NCBI GenBank assembly: GCA_963575745.1
Contig: CAUYUJ010012069.1
Location: 62,001-126,000 of the forward strand
DNA length: 64,000 bases
Reading direction: 5' to 3'
Source of the DNA: Prorocentrum cordatum
Taxonomy: Eukaryota > Sar > Dinophyceae > Prorocentrales > Prorocentraceae
This document shows, one piece after another, positions 42,470 through 52,693 of the stretch. Each line of letters opens with the position of its first letter. The stretch's first letter is position 1. The notes below the pieces were generated by a model. The model was not told where the DNA came from. It ran no database searches and saw nothing but the letters and a program-made list of their open reading frames with translations. The position numbers were made by a program, and so were the translations under genes.

Positions 42470-43045
42470 AATAATTATTTTCCCGAAGTGAGAGTTCAAC
42501 AACAACAACAACGACAACAACAACAACAGCAACAACAGCAACAACAACAACAATCATTTAAAGACTGTTCGCTCTTACTTGCCCGTGTGCCACTCAAGCG
42601 AGTTCCCCACACCTTCGGTACCCGCCCTTCTTGTCTTCGATCACGCCCCCTTCTATGGTGTTTATTTCTTTTTGCGGGGGACGGCGGGCTTAACCAGGCG
42701 GGCGAACCTGAAAGGGCGGACAATCCTTCGTGGGCGTACATGTGCCCGCCATTGGAACTGGTGTGGGCCCTGCAAAAAGAGGAGGGGGATAACGAGGGAG
42801 AGTGGGAGGAAGGGAGGGGGAAGGACGAACGAAGAGGGACAACGCCAGGAGGGAAGGAGCGAAGAGGGGGCGGTTGATTAGAGGCAGAGAGAGAAAGAGA
42901 GAGCGAGAGAAAGAGAGAAAGATATATATATATATATATATATAAGACAGGTGGAAAAAGAGAGGGACAGGGGGGAGAGAGAGAGAGAGAGAGAGAGAAA
43001 AAAAAAAAAGAGAAAGAGAGAGAGAGAGAGAGAAAAGAAACACAT
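42470..43045 (-). repeat. Higher-order repeat conserved block, copy 4 (inverted), uninterrupted
   Basis: AATAATTATTTTCCCGAAGT and a (CAA)n tract (42502-42555), then GACTGTTCGCTCTTACTTGC and the block shared with 35106-35490, then (GA)n with (AT)n at about 42920-42942 and A12. It shows what the interrupted unit at 35106/41574 looked like before the YR element inserted. Confidence 0.8.
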
Positions 43046-43445
43046 ATAACAACAACAAGGGGGATGGGGGGGGGCAGGAAAGGGAAGGGAGAAGGGAGGA
43101 GGGAGAGGAGGGAGAGGGGAGCGCCGTTCCTGAGTAAACTGTAAGGAGGTATCCGATGGGAGCGGGGGTCCTGACTAAATTGCGAGGGCGTCGCAGGCGG
43201 GAGCACCGATCTTGAGTAAATTGTAAGGCAGTTTCAGGCGGGAGCGGGGGTCCTGAGTAAATTTCTAGGAAATCTTAAACGGGAGCCGTTGTTGTTGTAA
43301 TCCGGGGGGCCAAGGGCACAGTTTGACCAGGAAGACTTTCCCTGTCAAGAAGCAGGGTGCGAGCGTCGAGGGGCACACTTGGATTGAGACAAAACAGCAT
43401 GCACCGGTGAGGGGGATCAACAATAATTATGCTTCAAACATGAAA
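43046..43445 (-). repeat. Inverted 65-70-bp units, second higher-order repeat
   Basis: GGA-rich sequence then GAGCGCCGTTCCTGAGTAAA-type units to about 43275, then GGGAGCCGTTGTTGTTGTAA with the segment shared with 42330-42460. The unit spans roughly 960 bp from 42480 to 43440. Confidence 0.75.
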
Positions 43446-43515
43446 ATTCAACAATAGCAGCAACAACAGCAATAACAACAACAGCAACAGCAGCAGCAGC
43501 AACAACAACAACCGC

Positions 43516-43562
<47 letters not shown>

Positions 43563-43564
43563 CG
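43446..43564. repeat. (CAA)n tract at an orientation switch
   Basis: CAACAACAGCAACAACAAC over about 115 bp. Left of it the repeat family is inverted; right of it (from 43562) it is direct, so the tract lies at the centre of an inverted arrangement. Confidence 0.9.
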
Positions 43565-43834
43565 GCTCCCGCCTGACACGTCCTCACAATTTAGCCAGGA
43601 CCCCCGCTCACGCCGGAGACTTCCCAGCATTTTACTCAGGAGTCGCGCTCTCGCTTGGGACTTCCATGCAATGTGTGAAGCAATCGCTCTTTCGGCGTTC
43701 TGGAGTCGCGCTCTCCGTGGAAACTTGCTTGCCACTTACTCCAGAATCGCGGTTTGCTTTGAATTCCTTGGAATGTCGCGCTCACGCTCAGGACTCCCTC
43801 GCAGCTTACTTCGGAATCGGGGTCTCGCTGCCCT
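43565..43834 (+). repeat. 65-70-bp higher-order repeat units
   Basis: GGCTCCCGCCTGACACGTCC, GTCGCGCTCTCGCTTGGGAC and GAATCGGGGTCTCGCTGCCC, parallel to 33490-33795 including the run into the CTTCGTGGCCC array. Confidence 0.8.
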
Positions 43835-45040
43835 TCGTGGCCCTTCGTGGCCCCCTCGCTGCCCTTCGTGGCCCCGTTGCAGCCCTTCGTGGCCCCCTCG
43901 CTGCGCTTCGTGGCCCCGTTGCAGCCCTTCGTGGCCCCCTCGCTGCGCTTCGTGGCCCCGTTGCAGCCCTTCGTGGCCCCCATCGCTGTGCCCGTCGTGG
44001 CCCCGTTGGAGCCCTTCGTGGCCCCCTCGCTGCGCTTCGTGGCCCCGTTGCAGCCCTTCGTGGCCACCTCGCTGCCCGTCGCGACCACGTTGCAGCCCTT
44101 CGTGGCCCCCCTCACTGCCCTTCGCGGTCCCGTTGGAGCCCTACGCGGCCCCTTCGCTGCCCTTCGTGGCCCCGTTGCAGCTGTTCGTGGCCCCCTCGCT
44201 GCCCTGCGTGGCCTCGCTGCAACCTTTCGAAGCCCTCTCGCTGCCCTTTGTGGCCCCGTTGCAGCCCTTGATGGCCCACTCGCGGCCCTTCGTGGCCCCA
44301 TATACGTATTACCTTTGCGGTCTCCGCCCGTCGTGGCCCCATGCGCGTGCGCTTTGCGGCCCCGCTGTCGCCCTTCGTGGCCCCCTCGCTGCCCTCAGTG
44401 GCCCCGTCTTTGCACTCTGAGGCCCAGTCTGCGCGTGCCCTCAGAGGCCCCCGTTCGTTCGCGCCCGTCGTGGCCCCATCTGCGCGCCCTTTGTGGCCCC
44501 GCCGTCGCCCTTCGTGGCCCCCTCGCTGTCCCACGTGGCCCCGATGCTACACTTAGTGGCCCCGTCGTTGCCCTTTGTGGCCCCGCATTATGTGCCCTTC
44601 GTGGCCCCCGCTCGTTCGCGCCCTTCGTGGCCCCCTCGCTGCGCTTCGTGGCCCCGTTGCAGCCCTTCGTGGCCCCGCTGTCGCCCTTCATGACCCCCTC
44701 GCTGCCCTTCGTGGCCCAGTTGCTGCCTTCAGTGGCCCCGTCCTTGCCCTCCGCGGCCCAATATACGCATGCCCTTCGTGGCCCCCGCTCGTTCGCGCCC
44801 GTTGTGGCCCCATGTGCATGCCCTTCGTGGCCCCGCTGTCGCCCATTGTGGCCCCTCACTGTCCTACGTGGCCCAGTTGCTACCCTCAGTGGCCCCATCG
44901 TTGCCTTCTGTGGCCCCACATTATCTGCCCTTCGTGGCCCCCTCGCTGCCCCTCGTGTACCCGTTGCAACCCTTCGTGGCCCCCTCGCTGCCCCTCGTGG
45001 CCCCCTTCCTGTCCTTCGTGGCCCCGGTCTCGCTCTCGCT
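43835..45040 (+). repeat. 21-bp array of CTTCGTGGCCCC words, second and longer copy
   Basis: CTTCGTGGCCCCCTCGCTGC and CTTCGTGGCCCCGTTGCAGC alternate. After 44280 the words become more varied (CCCGTTCGTTCGCGCCCGTC, GCCCCATGTGCATGCCC), matching the degenerate end of the copy at 33800-34480. Open frames here are artefacts of the 21-bp period. Confidence 0.9.
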
Positions 45041-45054
45041 CTAGATCTCCCTTA

Positions 45055-45229
45055 CGGTCGTCGTCGTCGTCGTCGTCGTCGTCCTCCTCCTCCTCCTCCT
45101 CCTCCTCGTCGTCGTCGTGGTCGGTCCCCTGTCCGTCCCTCTTGGGGTCGGGTTTCCGCCGGTCAGCGCTGCCGCTGGCCAGGCCGACGGTCCGCGGCCG
45201 CCCCGCCGCTTGCCAGGGCCTGACCGCCT
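45055..45229 (+). repeat. (CGT)n and (CTC)n tract with GC-rich flank
   Basis: CGT and CTC trinucleotides from about 45060 to 45118, then CCTGTCCGTCCCTCTTGGGG as at 34565. Confidence 0.9.
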
Positions 45230-45479
45230 GGCCTGCAGGGAAGAAAGATATACCCCCCAGAAGGGGCACGATCGAAAACGAAAGGGGCGAGCATCGAGGG
45301 GTTGGGAAATACACGTTGGATGACACTCGAGCAGATAAGAGCGAACAATCTAAAACTTATTGTTGTTGAACACGCATTTTTATGTAATAGTGAATGCTGA
45401 TATCCGGAAGCGGTTCTGGTTGCTCTCGCCTCGACGCCGCCTACATTTTCTTTCAATACGAAGCTCCCGCTCGAGCGCT
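45230..45479 (+). repeat. Higher-order repeat conserved block, copy 5
   Basis: GCAGGGAAGAAAGATATACC, GGCACGATCGAAAACGAAAG, GAGCAGATAAGAGCGAACAA and TCTAAAACTT, then a very short GTTGTTG and diverged sequence to 45479. Confidence 0.8.
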
Positions 45480-46570
45480 GACTGGGATGTAAATGCCCTT
45501 GGAGGCCCAGCTACGACGACAACGGCTCCCGCTCGATGCGTCCTCACAATTTACTCCGAGACACCCTGGCCAGATAGGCCCTCGAACTCAGGAACGGCGT
45601 CCTCGCTCGAAACTTCCTCGCAATGCAATCAACTTGGCGGGGGCCCAACCACGACGACAAGGGCTCCTGCTGGATATTCCCTTACGATTTACTCCGAGAG
45701 CCCCTGGCCAGGAAGGCTCCCAATTTCAGGAACGGCGCTCTTTTTCGAGACTATCTCACCATTCAATCAAATTCGTGGAGGCCCAACTACGACGACAAGT
45801 CCTCCCGTTCGATACTTCCTCGAAATGTATTCGCAGAGGCCCTTGCCAAAGAGGCCCCCGAACACAAGACTGGCGCTCTCGCTCGAGACGCCCTCTAAAA
45901 CATAATTAGTAATGATGTCCGGAAGCGGTTCCGCGCGCCGTCTCGACGCCAGCTACATTTTCTCGCAAAACGAGGCTCCCGCGCGAGCGTTGGCTTGAGT
46001 GTAAACGTGGGCCCTTGGAGGCCCAGCTACGAAAACAACGGCTCCCGCTCGATACTTCCCTTCAGTTTACCCCGAGTCTCCCTGGCCCGAGAGGCCCCCG
46101 AACTCAGGAACGGCGCTCTCGCTCGAGACTTTCTCGAAATTCAATCAAGTTGGCGGAGGCCCAGCCACGACGACAGAGGCTCCTGCTCGATACTTCCTCA
46201 TGATTTACTTCGAGAGCCCCTGGCCAGGAATGCCCCCGAACTCAGGAACGGCGCTCTTGCTCGAGGCTTTTTCGCGATCCAATCAAATTGGCGGAGGCCC
46301 GACTCTCACGACAAGGGCTCCCGTTCGACACTTCCTCACGATATATCCGCAGAGGCACTTGCCAGAGAGGCCCCCGAACTCAAGACTGGCGCTCTCGCTC
46401 AAGAAATTCTCGTAATCCAATCAAGTTGGCGGAGGCCTAGCCGCGACGACAAGGGCTCCCGTTCGATACTTCCTCAAGCTGTACTTCGAGACCCCGTGGC
46501 CAAAGACTGTCAGTCGCGGCGCGGGAGGCCCACCTGCGACGACAGAGGCTCCCGCTCGACACGCCCTTGC
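45480..46570 (+). repeat. Tandem array of about 138 bp
   Basis: GGCCCAGCTACGACGACAA and variants mark unit starts at about 45505, 45643, 45779, 46019, 46156, 46293, 46432 and 46525, each followed by GGCTCCCGCTCGATACTTCC and GCCCCCGAACTCAGGAACGG. One spacer at about 45900-46015 interrupts it. The array resumes at about 47205 after a different repeat. No stop-poor frame looks gene-like. Confidence 0.85.
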
Positions 46571-47205
46571 AGCGTACTCCTACACGCCCTGGCCAGAGAG
46601 GCCCCCAAACCACAGGGGCCCCAGCACGCTACTGAGACCCTCGGACACTACCCGCAGAGGCCCCCGCGCGCCCACAGAGGTTCCAGCACGCTGCCCACAA
46701 AGGCCATCAGACACAGCCAGCAGAGGACCCGAGCGCGCCAACAGAGGCAGCAGCCGACAGAGGCTCCAAGCGCGCCCCCAGAGGCCCGGGCGCGCTGGCC
46801 ACCGAGGCCCCAAACGCAGCCCACAGAGGCCCCATCCCACAGAGGCCCCAAGCGCGCCCACAGAGGCCCCAGCGCGCTGCCCACTGAGGCCCGCGACACA
46901 GCCCACAGAGGCCCCAGCCCACAAAGGCCCCAAGCGCGCCTGAGGCCCAAGCGCGCTGCCCACTGAGGCCCCCCGACACAGCCCACAGAGGCCCCAAGCG
47001 ACCCCCCAGAGGCCCCAGCCCACGGAGGCGCCCAGCGCGCCCATGGAGGCCCCAGGCGCGCTGCCCACTGAGGCCTCCTAACACAGCCCACGGAGGCCCC
47101 GAGCGCGCCCACAGAGGCCTCAGCCCACAGAGACCCCAAGCGCACCCACAGAGGCCCCAGCGCGCTGCCCACAGAGGCCCACCGAAACAGCCCACTGAGG
47201 CCGCG
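46571..47205 (+). repeat. GAGGCCCC minisatellite inside the 138-bp array
   Basis: CACAGAGGCCCCAAGCGCGC and GCGCGCTGCCCACTGAGG words repeat with a loose period of 40-100 bp. Sequence resembling the 138-bp unit stops before it and resumes after it (GCGCAGCCACGATGACAAGG at about 47215), so it is inserted or expanded within that array. Confidence 0.8.
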
Positions 47206-47261
47206 GTCTGCGGAGGCGCAGCCACGATGACAAGGGCTCCCGTTCGATAATTCCTCATGAT

Positions 47262-47634
47262 TTATTTAATCGCTTCGCTCATGCCGCCGGCCCTGGAGCC
47301 CTCTTTAGGGCCTCTTGGGGGCCTCTTGGGGACCTCTTGGGAGTCTCTTGGGGCTCCTTGGCGGCGTTTTGGAGGCCCCCAGGGCCTCTTGGGGGGCTCT
47401 TGGGGGTAGTCGATTGCGGCTCCCCCCTCGGAGGCCACGATCCTCGTGAGGGGTGTCGAAAAATACCCTCCCCTGGAGTGGTCTGGTGGCTTCTCCCGGG
47501 CTTCTCTCGGGACCTTGCCGGGGTACTTTTCGTCCGGGGGCCCCCAAGGGCCGCTCCGCGCGCGCGAACTAGAAATATTGTTAACAAGTTACCGGAGATC
47601 TTAGCACGCCTCTGGCCCGTTGGGCCGGCGAATT
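47262..47634 (-). mobile_element. 373-bp element, copy A (inverted relative to copy B)
   Basis: From 47262 to 47634 this is the reverse complement of 50960-51332, apart from rare substitutions (for example at about 47550). It contains CTTGGGGACCTCTTGGG minisatellite, GGGGTGTCGAAAAATACC, and the end GATCTTAGCACGCCTCTGGC with CCGTTGGGCCGGCGAATT. It interrupts the 138-bp array: the unit breaks after CCTCATGATTTA. No coding potential is expected for so short an element. It may be a non-autonomous mobile element. Confidence 0.7.
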
Positions 47635-47890
47635 CCGAAAGGCTCTCTCTCTCGTGCTCTATCCTTCTCCCTCTCTCAACCGTCCTCTCTTCCCGTGTTT
47701 TAGGGGCTGCGCTAAATGTGCGTGGCAGGTAAAGAAGATATGCACCCGATGGGGGTACGGTGGAAGACGGAGAGGGCGGGCATCGAGGGTTTGGGATACA
47801 CGTGTTGAATGGCACGGGAGCCAATAGGAGCGACCAGTCTCAAGATTATTGTTGTTGTTGAATTTATTACTTCTAAAGAATAATTATTGT
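47635..47890 (+). repeat. Higher-order repeat conserved block, copy 6
   Basis: GCAGGTAAAGAAGATATGCA, GGGTACGGTGGAAGACGGAG, GGGCATCGAGGGTTTGGGAT, ATAGGAGCGACCAGTCTC, (GTT)4 and TTCTAAAGAATAATTATTGT. It is the most rightward copy of the block. Confidence 0.75.
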
Positions 47891-48969
47891 TGGGGCCCCT
47901 GGTGCGCGGCCCCCTCGCCGCGCCTAGGCCGCAGCCATGTTTTCATAATTTTCGTGAGGAAGTCTCCGGCAAAACGGGTTGGTCCGGACCCGGTTGTTTT
48001 GTTACGGGCGGTTTTCCCTTGCAACAAATAAGGCAAAGTGGACATTTTTTGTTCTAGCATAACCAAGCTTCAAGAATCCCTTGCAAAAAAAAGAAAGTAA
48101 AGTGGACATTCGCGCGCGCAAGACGAAATCCTTCCAAAACCTTAGTGCTCGTAGCGATTTTAACATAAAAACATCAAAAAAACACTGGTTTTGAAAAAAA
48201 AAGTGTCAAAATTTCATCCCGCGCGCTCTTGCGGATTTGTAGGAAACCGAACACTTTTTAAACATTTCTGTCAAACGGGCTTTTGCGAGCAACTTTTTCA
48301 CGTGCTTCGAACTTCTCCAACAACGGTTGCGCACCTGCCAGGGCCATCATCCCTGTCAAATAATACCATGCGGGACACATTCGTTTTTTCTTCGCGCGCG
48401 CACGCCGAAATCTTCAAAAACCATTGGGTTTCTTAGGAATTTTAGCACCGCGCAACATAAAATCATACGAATCGCACCGTAGGTCCTCGAAAAACATCTG
48501 TACGAATTTTCAAAATTTCTAGCGTCAGGAACACGTTACCACCAAAAACCAGTACAGGTGTCCAGTGTTGGAACAGGGGGAAAAGTCGTATACTAAGCTA
48601 GCGTCCAGAAAATGTTACCACAACAAGTCACTGTACCCATGCGCCAGTGTAGTAGCCACGGTCGTCCGCAGGCCACGAAGTGAAGTGTCCGAACGTCATA
48701 GGGCGGGAAGCTGGGTGTGGGTGGTGGCGAAGAGTCGTTTGGAAATGTGGTAGAGCTTGAACCGGCCCCCCCACAAAGTGGGGGTATTGGCGGGCGTCGT
48801 ATGAAAACCCTGGCACTGGTGAGAACGGAGTGTCCCCACGTGCTAGTAATTGTTGTTGTTGTTGTTGCTGTCAATGTCGGCTGGTATAGTTTTGTGTTGT
48901 TGAATGTGGCTTTGTTTTTGGGCTGTTGCGCCGTTAGGTGCTATCAGAGGATCGCGCAGAGGGCGCTAG
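47891..48969. other. AT-richer unique region, no gene recognised
   Basis: Poly-A runs at about 48090 and 48193, phrases like ACATCAAAAAAACACTGGTT and AACCATTGGGTTTCTTAGG recur loosely, and TTGTTGTTGTTGTTGCTG sits at about 48850. The lower GC content than the surroundings is notable. No conserved frame is seen. Confidence 0.5.
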
Positions 48970-48974
48970 GAGGA

Positions 48975-49006
<32 letters not shown>

Positions 49007-49083
49007 GAGGAGGAGGAGGAGGAGGAGGAGGAGGAGGAGGAGGAGGAGGAGGAGGAGGAGGAGGAGGAGTAGGAGTAGGAGTA
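48970..49083. repeat. (GGA)n microsatellite
   Basis: A pure GAG/GGA tract of about 100 bp ending GTAGGAGTAGGAGTAGG. Confidence 0.95.
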
Positions 49084-49367
49084 GGTCAAGCTAGCCAGCT
49101 CGAGCGAGTCAAGCATGGCATGCCCAGTCCCACCCGCCCTCCCACAACATAAGAAGCAAAGCTGGCACAACTGGGGGCCGAAGTCACACCGGCCAGCCGG
49201 TTTGGTACAGCTGATGCGGCCGCGATGGCGGTTGCCGACGGGAACTGGCGAGCGCGTGTTGAATGCCGCGCACGCATTGCCAGACGAGTCGAGAATGGCC
49301 CGGTACACCGCAGGAAGCCAGAGGTGGCCGGAGGAAGCCCGACGGTCTGACAGGACACCCCAAAGCA
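49084..49367. other. No feature recognised
   Basis: About 280 bp of mixed sequence between the GGA tract and the AT-rich direct repeat. No frame or repeat stands out. Confidence 0.35.
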
Positions 49368-49491
49368 TTTTTGTGAAAAAGCATTGGGTTTTTGATGTTT
49401 TTATGTTGAAATGCTTGCAAACACACGGTGTTCGGTAGGATTCTGACATGAACGCGCGAGTGTGCTCTTTGTGGCATTTTTTGCACAGGAT
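49368..49491 (+). repeat. AT-rich direct repeat, copy 1
   Basis: CATTTTTGTGAAAAAGCATT, then GGGTTTTTGATGTTTTTATG, TTGAAATGCTTGCAAACACA, CGGTGTTCGGTAGGATTC and TGTGCTCTTTGTGGCATTTT. The copy at 49629-49754 is nearly identical. Confidence 0.9.
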
Positions 49492-49628
49492 TCGCGGCCT
49501 GGGTGCATGACAGAGCATCGCGAGTGCACCGCGCGATGACGTGAAATCGCTGGATTTGACAGAACTCTTAAGATTCCTATGGTTTTCCTATGATTTCAGC
49601 AAGAGAGCCCGGGCGGGAAATTTGTACA

Positions 49629-49754
49629 ATTTTTGTGAAAAAAAGCATTGGGTTTTTGATGTTTTTATGTTGAAATGCTTGCAAACACACGGTGTTCGGT
49701 AGGATTCTGACATGAACGCGCGCGTGTGCTCTTTGTGGTATTTTTTGCAATGGA
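49629..49754 (+). repeat. AT-rich direct repeat, copy 2
   Basis: Same sequence as 49368-49491 with two extra A residues in the poly-A run and GCGCGCGTGTG for GCGCGAGTGTG. Its low GC and sharp edges suggest a recently duplicated or inserted unit. Confidence 0.9.
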
Positions 49755-50336
49755 TTATCGCCGTGGACGACAGGACGTCCATGTCGAGAGGAAAAAATAA
49801 GAAAAATATTGATTTTGTATTGTTTTTTACAGGTTAGGATGGGACCCCCCGGATGCGGCCCCTAATGGCCGGCCTGAGGGGGGAGTAGGAGTATATTCTA
49901 ATAAGGAATAAGGATAGAAGGAGGAGGAGGAGGAGGGGAGGAGGAGGAGGAGGAAAAAGGGAAGGAGGGGGGAGGAGGAAGGGAGAGGAAGGATGGATGA
50001 GATGGCGAAAGAAGTACAAGAGAGGAAGGGGAGGGAGGGAGGGAGGAGGGGAGGGGAGAGATGACGGAGGGAGGAAGGGAGGGAGGAGGGGAGGAGGGAG
50101 GGAGGGAGGGGAGGGGAGGCAGGGAGGCGCCTCGCCCCCGCGCCGGCGGGCGAGCCCACTGGCTGCGCGGCGGTGCCCGCCGCGGCGCCTGCCGCGGCGG
50201 CGCCTCTAGCAGCGCCTCTGGCGCGCGCGCGCCGCGCCGCCCTTGCCGACCCCAGGGAGAGCGAGCGCACCGTCGACGTCGTCGTCGTCGTCGTCATCGT
50301 CGTCGTCGTCGACGTCGACGTCGACGTCGACGTCGA

Positions 50337-50385
<49 letters not shown>

Positions 50386-50390
50386 CCCTG
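49755..50390. repeat. GGA-rich tract and (GTC)n microsatellite
   Basis: GGAGGAGGAGG-rich sequence at 49918-50130, GC-rich sequence to 50270, then GTCGTC and GACGTC tracts at about 50276-50388. The Arg/Val/Asp-rich frames are not genes. Confidence 0.85.
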
Positions 50391-51500
50391 TCTCCTTCCC
50401 CTTCCTTTTCCTTCTCCTACTCCTCCTCCTCCGACAGTGTCCGGCCCGAAACCTACCAACACCCCCCAACGCGCCCCCACCACGCCTCCACAGCTTTCCG
50501 GCACCCCCACCCCACGAAAACTCAGTTCTTGGGACACCCCACGCGACAATTTCTGGCCCGAAACCTCCCCCCAACGCGCCCCCTCCACGCCCCCACCACT
50601 ACACGAGAGCTCAGTTCTTGGGACCCCACACGACAATTTCTGGCCCCATTCCTTACCAACACCCCCCACCGCGCCCACCACGCCCCCACCACGTCAGTCA
50701 TCCCACCCCACGAGAGCTCAGTTCCTGGGATCCCCCACGCAAAAATTCTGGACCGAAACCTACAACACCCACACCGCGCCCCCACCACGCCCCACCACGT
50801 CACGGCATCCCCACCCCACGAGAGCTCAGTTCTTGGGACCCCCACGCGACAATTTCTGGCCCCAAACCTCCCAACACCCCCAGCCGAGCCCACCACGCCC
50901 CCACCACGTCCCGGCACCCCCACCCCACGAGAGCTTAGTTCTTGGGACCCCCAACCGAAAATTCGCCGGCCCAACGGGCCAGAGGCGTGCTAAGATCTCC
51001 GGTAACTTGTTAACAATATTTCTAGTTCGCGCGCGCGGAGCGGCCCCTGGGGGCCCCCGGACGAAAAGTACCCCGGCAAGGTCCCGAGAGAAGCCCGGGA
51101 GAAGCCACCAGACCACTCCAGGGGAGGGTATTTTTCGACACCCCTCACGAGGATCGTGGCCTCCGAGGGGGGAGCCGCAATCGACTACCCCCAAGAGCCC
51201 CCCAAGAGGCCCTGGGGGCCTCCAAAACGCCGCCAAGGAGCCCCAAGAGACTCCCAAGAGGTCCCCAAGAGGCCCCCAAGAGGCCCTAAAGAGGGCTCCA
51301 GGGCCGGCGGCATGAGCGAAGCGATTAAATAACCTAACAACATCCCCCCACCGCGCCCCCACCACGCCCCCACCACATCCCGGCACCCCCACCCCACGAT
51401 AGCTCAATTCTTGGGACCTCCCACACGACAATTTCTGGCCCGAAACATACCTAATCCCTCCACCGCGCCCCCACCGCGCCCCCACAGCAACAAGCAAATC
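50391..51500 (+). repeat. Tandem repeat of roughly 130 bp, interrupted by the 373-bp element
   Basis: AGAGCTCAGTTCTTGGGACC, CACGCGACAATTTCTGGCCC and CCACCACGCCCCCACCACGT recur from about 50460 to 50955, then again after 51333. The 373-bp element lies exactly between: the unit reads GGGACCCCCAACCGAA before it and AACCTAACAACATCCCCC after it. Confidence 0.85.
50960..51332 (+). mobile_element. 373-bp element, copy B
   Basis: It starts AATTCGCCGGCCCAACGGGC, contains GCTAAGATCTCCGGTAAC, GTTAACAATATTTCTAGTTC and CACCCCTCACGAGGATCG, then a CCCAAGAGGCCCCCAAGAGG minisatellite, and ends CATGAGCGAAGCGATTAAAT. Copy A at 47262-47634 is its inverse complement of identical length; a partial copy C is at 60430-60560. 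GGCCCAACGGGCC near the start can form a small hairpin. The element interrupts a tandem array, so it moved or was copied after the array formed. Confidence 0.75.
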
Positions 51501-52279
51501 GTCGTCGTCGTCGTCGTCGCCAAGACCCATCGTAAATCAAAACGGATGCACGCTCCCAGGGCCACGATCCCTTGTCAATTACGCAGGGTTCGCGCTCTCA
51601 ATGCCAAGATCCTTCTGGAACGACGCTGGCGTTGCGCTCCCAGAATGAAGAGCCCGCGTGCATCACACGGGCTACACGCTCCCAGAGCCGCAGAGCCTCG
51701 TAAAATGACGCTAAATTGGCACTCGCAGGGCCGCGATCCTTTGCAAATTACACGGGATCCACGCTCCCAGGGCCACGATCCCTCGTATATGACGCTGCGT
51801 CCGCGCTCCCACGGCTCCCTGCAAACCTTGGCCGCCCAGGTTCCTGGAAAGTTCCCAAACATGCACTCTGCTCGAAACATCCTGAACAAATTCTGGGAAA
51901 CGGGCGTTTCGCTCGAGACATCTGCAACAGACGGCAAATCTCAATGAACATCGTTTTGTAACGAGCGGAACTTCAAAAACCCGCGCGTCGCTCGAGACAT
52001 CCTCAACATTCACTTCCGCCGGCCCACCTCGCCTTCGGTATATATCACGACCAATTCCGCCAACCCAGCTCAAATCCACGCAGGGGGGAAACACCAATTA
52101 CCCTGTGACGTACCCGACCCATTTGTACCAATGGAAACGAGGAGTTGGCCGAAACTTGTATGGACAATCAACTTGATGTGTAAGCTACTTGGGAGGCGTC
52201 ACTGTGCTGGGCCCCGCAAGCAGGCCTCGAAAGTGGCGACAGTTTCACAGATCGCAACCCCCCAGGGATGGCGAGGTCT
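51501..52279. repeat. Degenerate CGCTCCCAGGGCCACGATCC units, then mixed sequence and one satellite unit
   Basis: Units of about 65-70 bp at about 51545-51830 with GCTCCCAGGGCCACGATCC. Mixed sequence follows to 52190, then one unit of the CAGATCGCARCCCCCCAGGG satellite (52195-52279), into which the inverted element at 52284 is inserted. Confidence 0.7.
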
Positions 52280-52637
52280 AATTCTTCACGCTTCGCGTAT
52301 CCCCACCAGCCCATGTCAAAACAGCAACTCTTGCGAAGCATGCCGACAGTCGTGTTGTTCAGGCGTGTGTCCGCTTGCCCCCGCATATCTTCCTTGTTCC
52401 TCCTTCCTCCCGCCTCCTTGTACATACTCCTTGTGGTGGGAGCGGGAGAAGGACGAGGCGGAGGAGGAGGGAGAGAAAGCGGTGGGAGGCAAGAGGGATT
52501 TAGCGGAGACGACGACCACAGCGATGATCCTAACAACGACGACGCACCCGACGACGACGACGATATCGACCGCAACGACGACGACGACCACAACCGACGA
52601 CGACGACGACGACGACGTCGACGACGACGACGACGAA

Positions 52638-52690
<53 letters not shown>

Positions 52691-52693
52691 TTG

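Noticed and set aside
41514-43060. Phe/Leu/Ser-rich membrane proteins on the minus strand
   Set aside because: Read from (GA)n and GGA tracts.
33777-45223. Pro/Ala/Val/Trp-rich frames as structural proteins
   Set aside because: Encoded by the 21-bp array and trinucleotide tracts; no start context, domain or codon bias.
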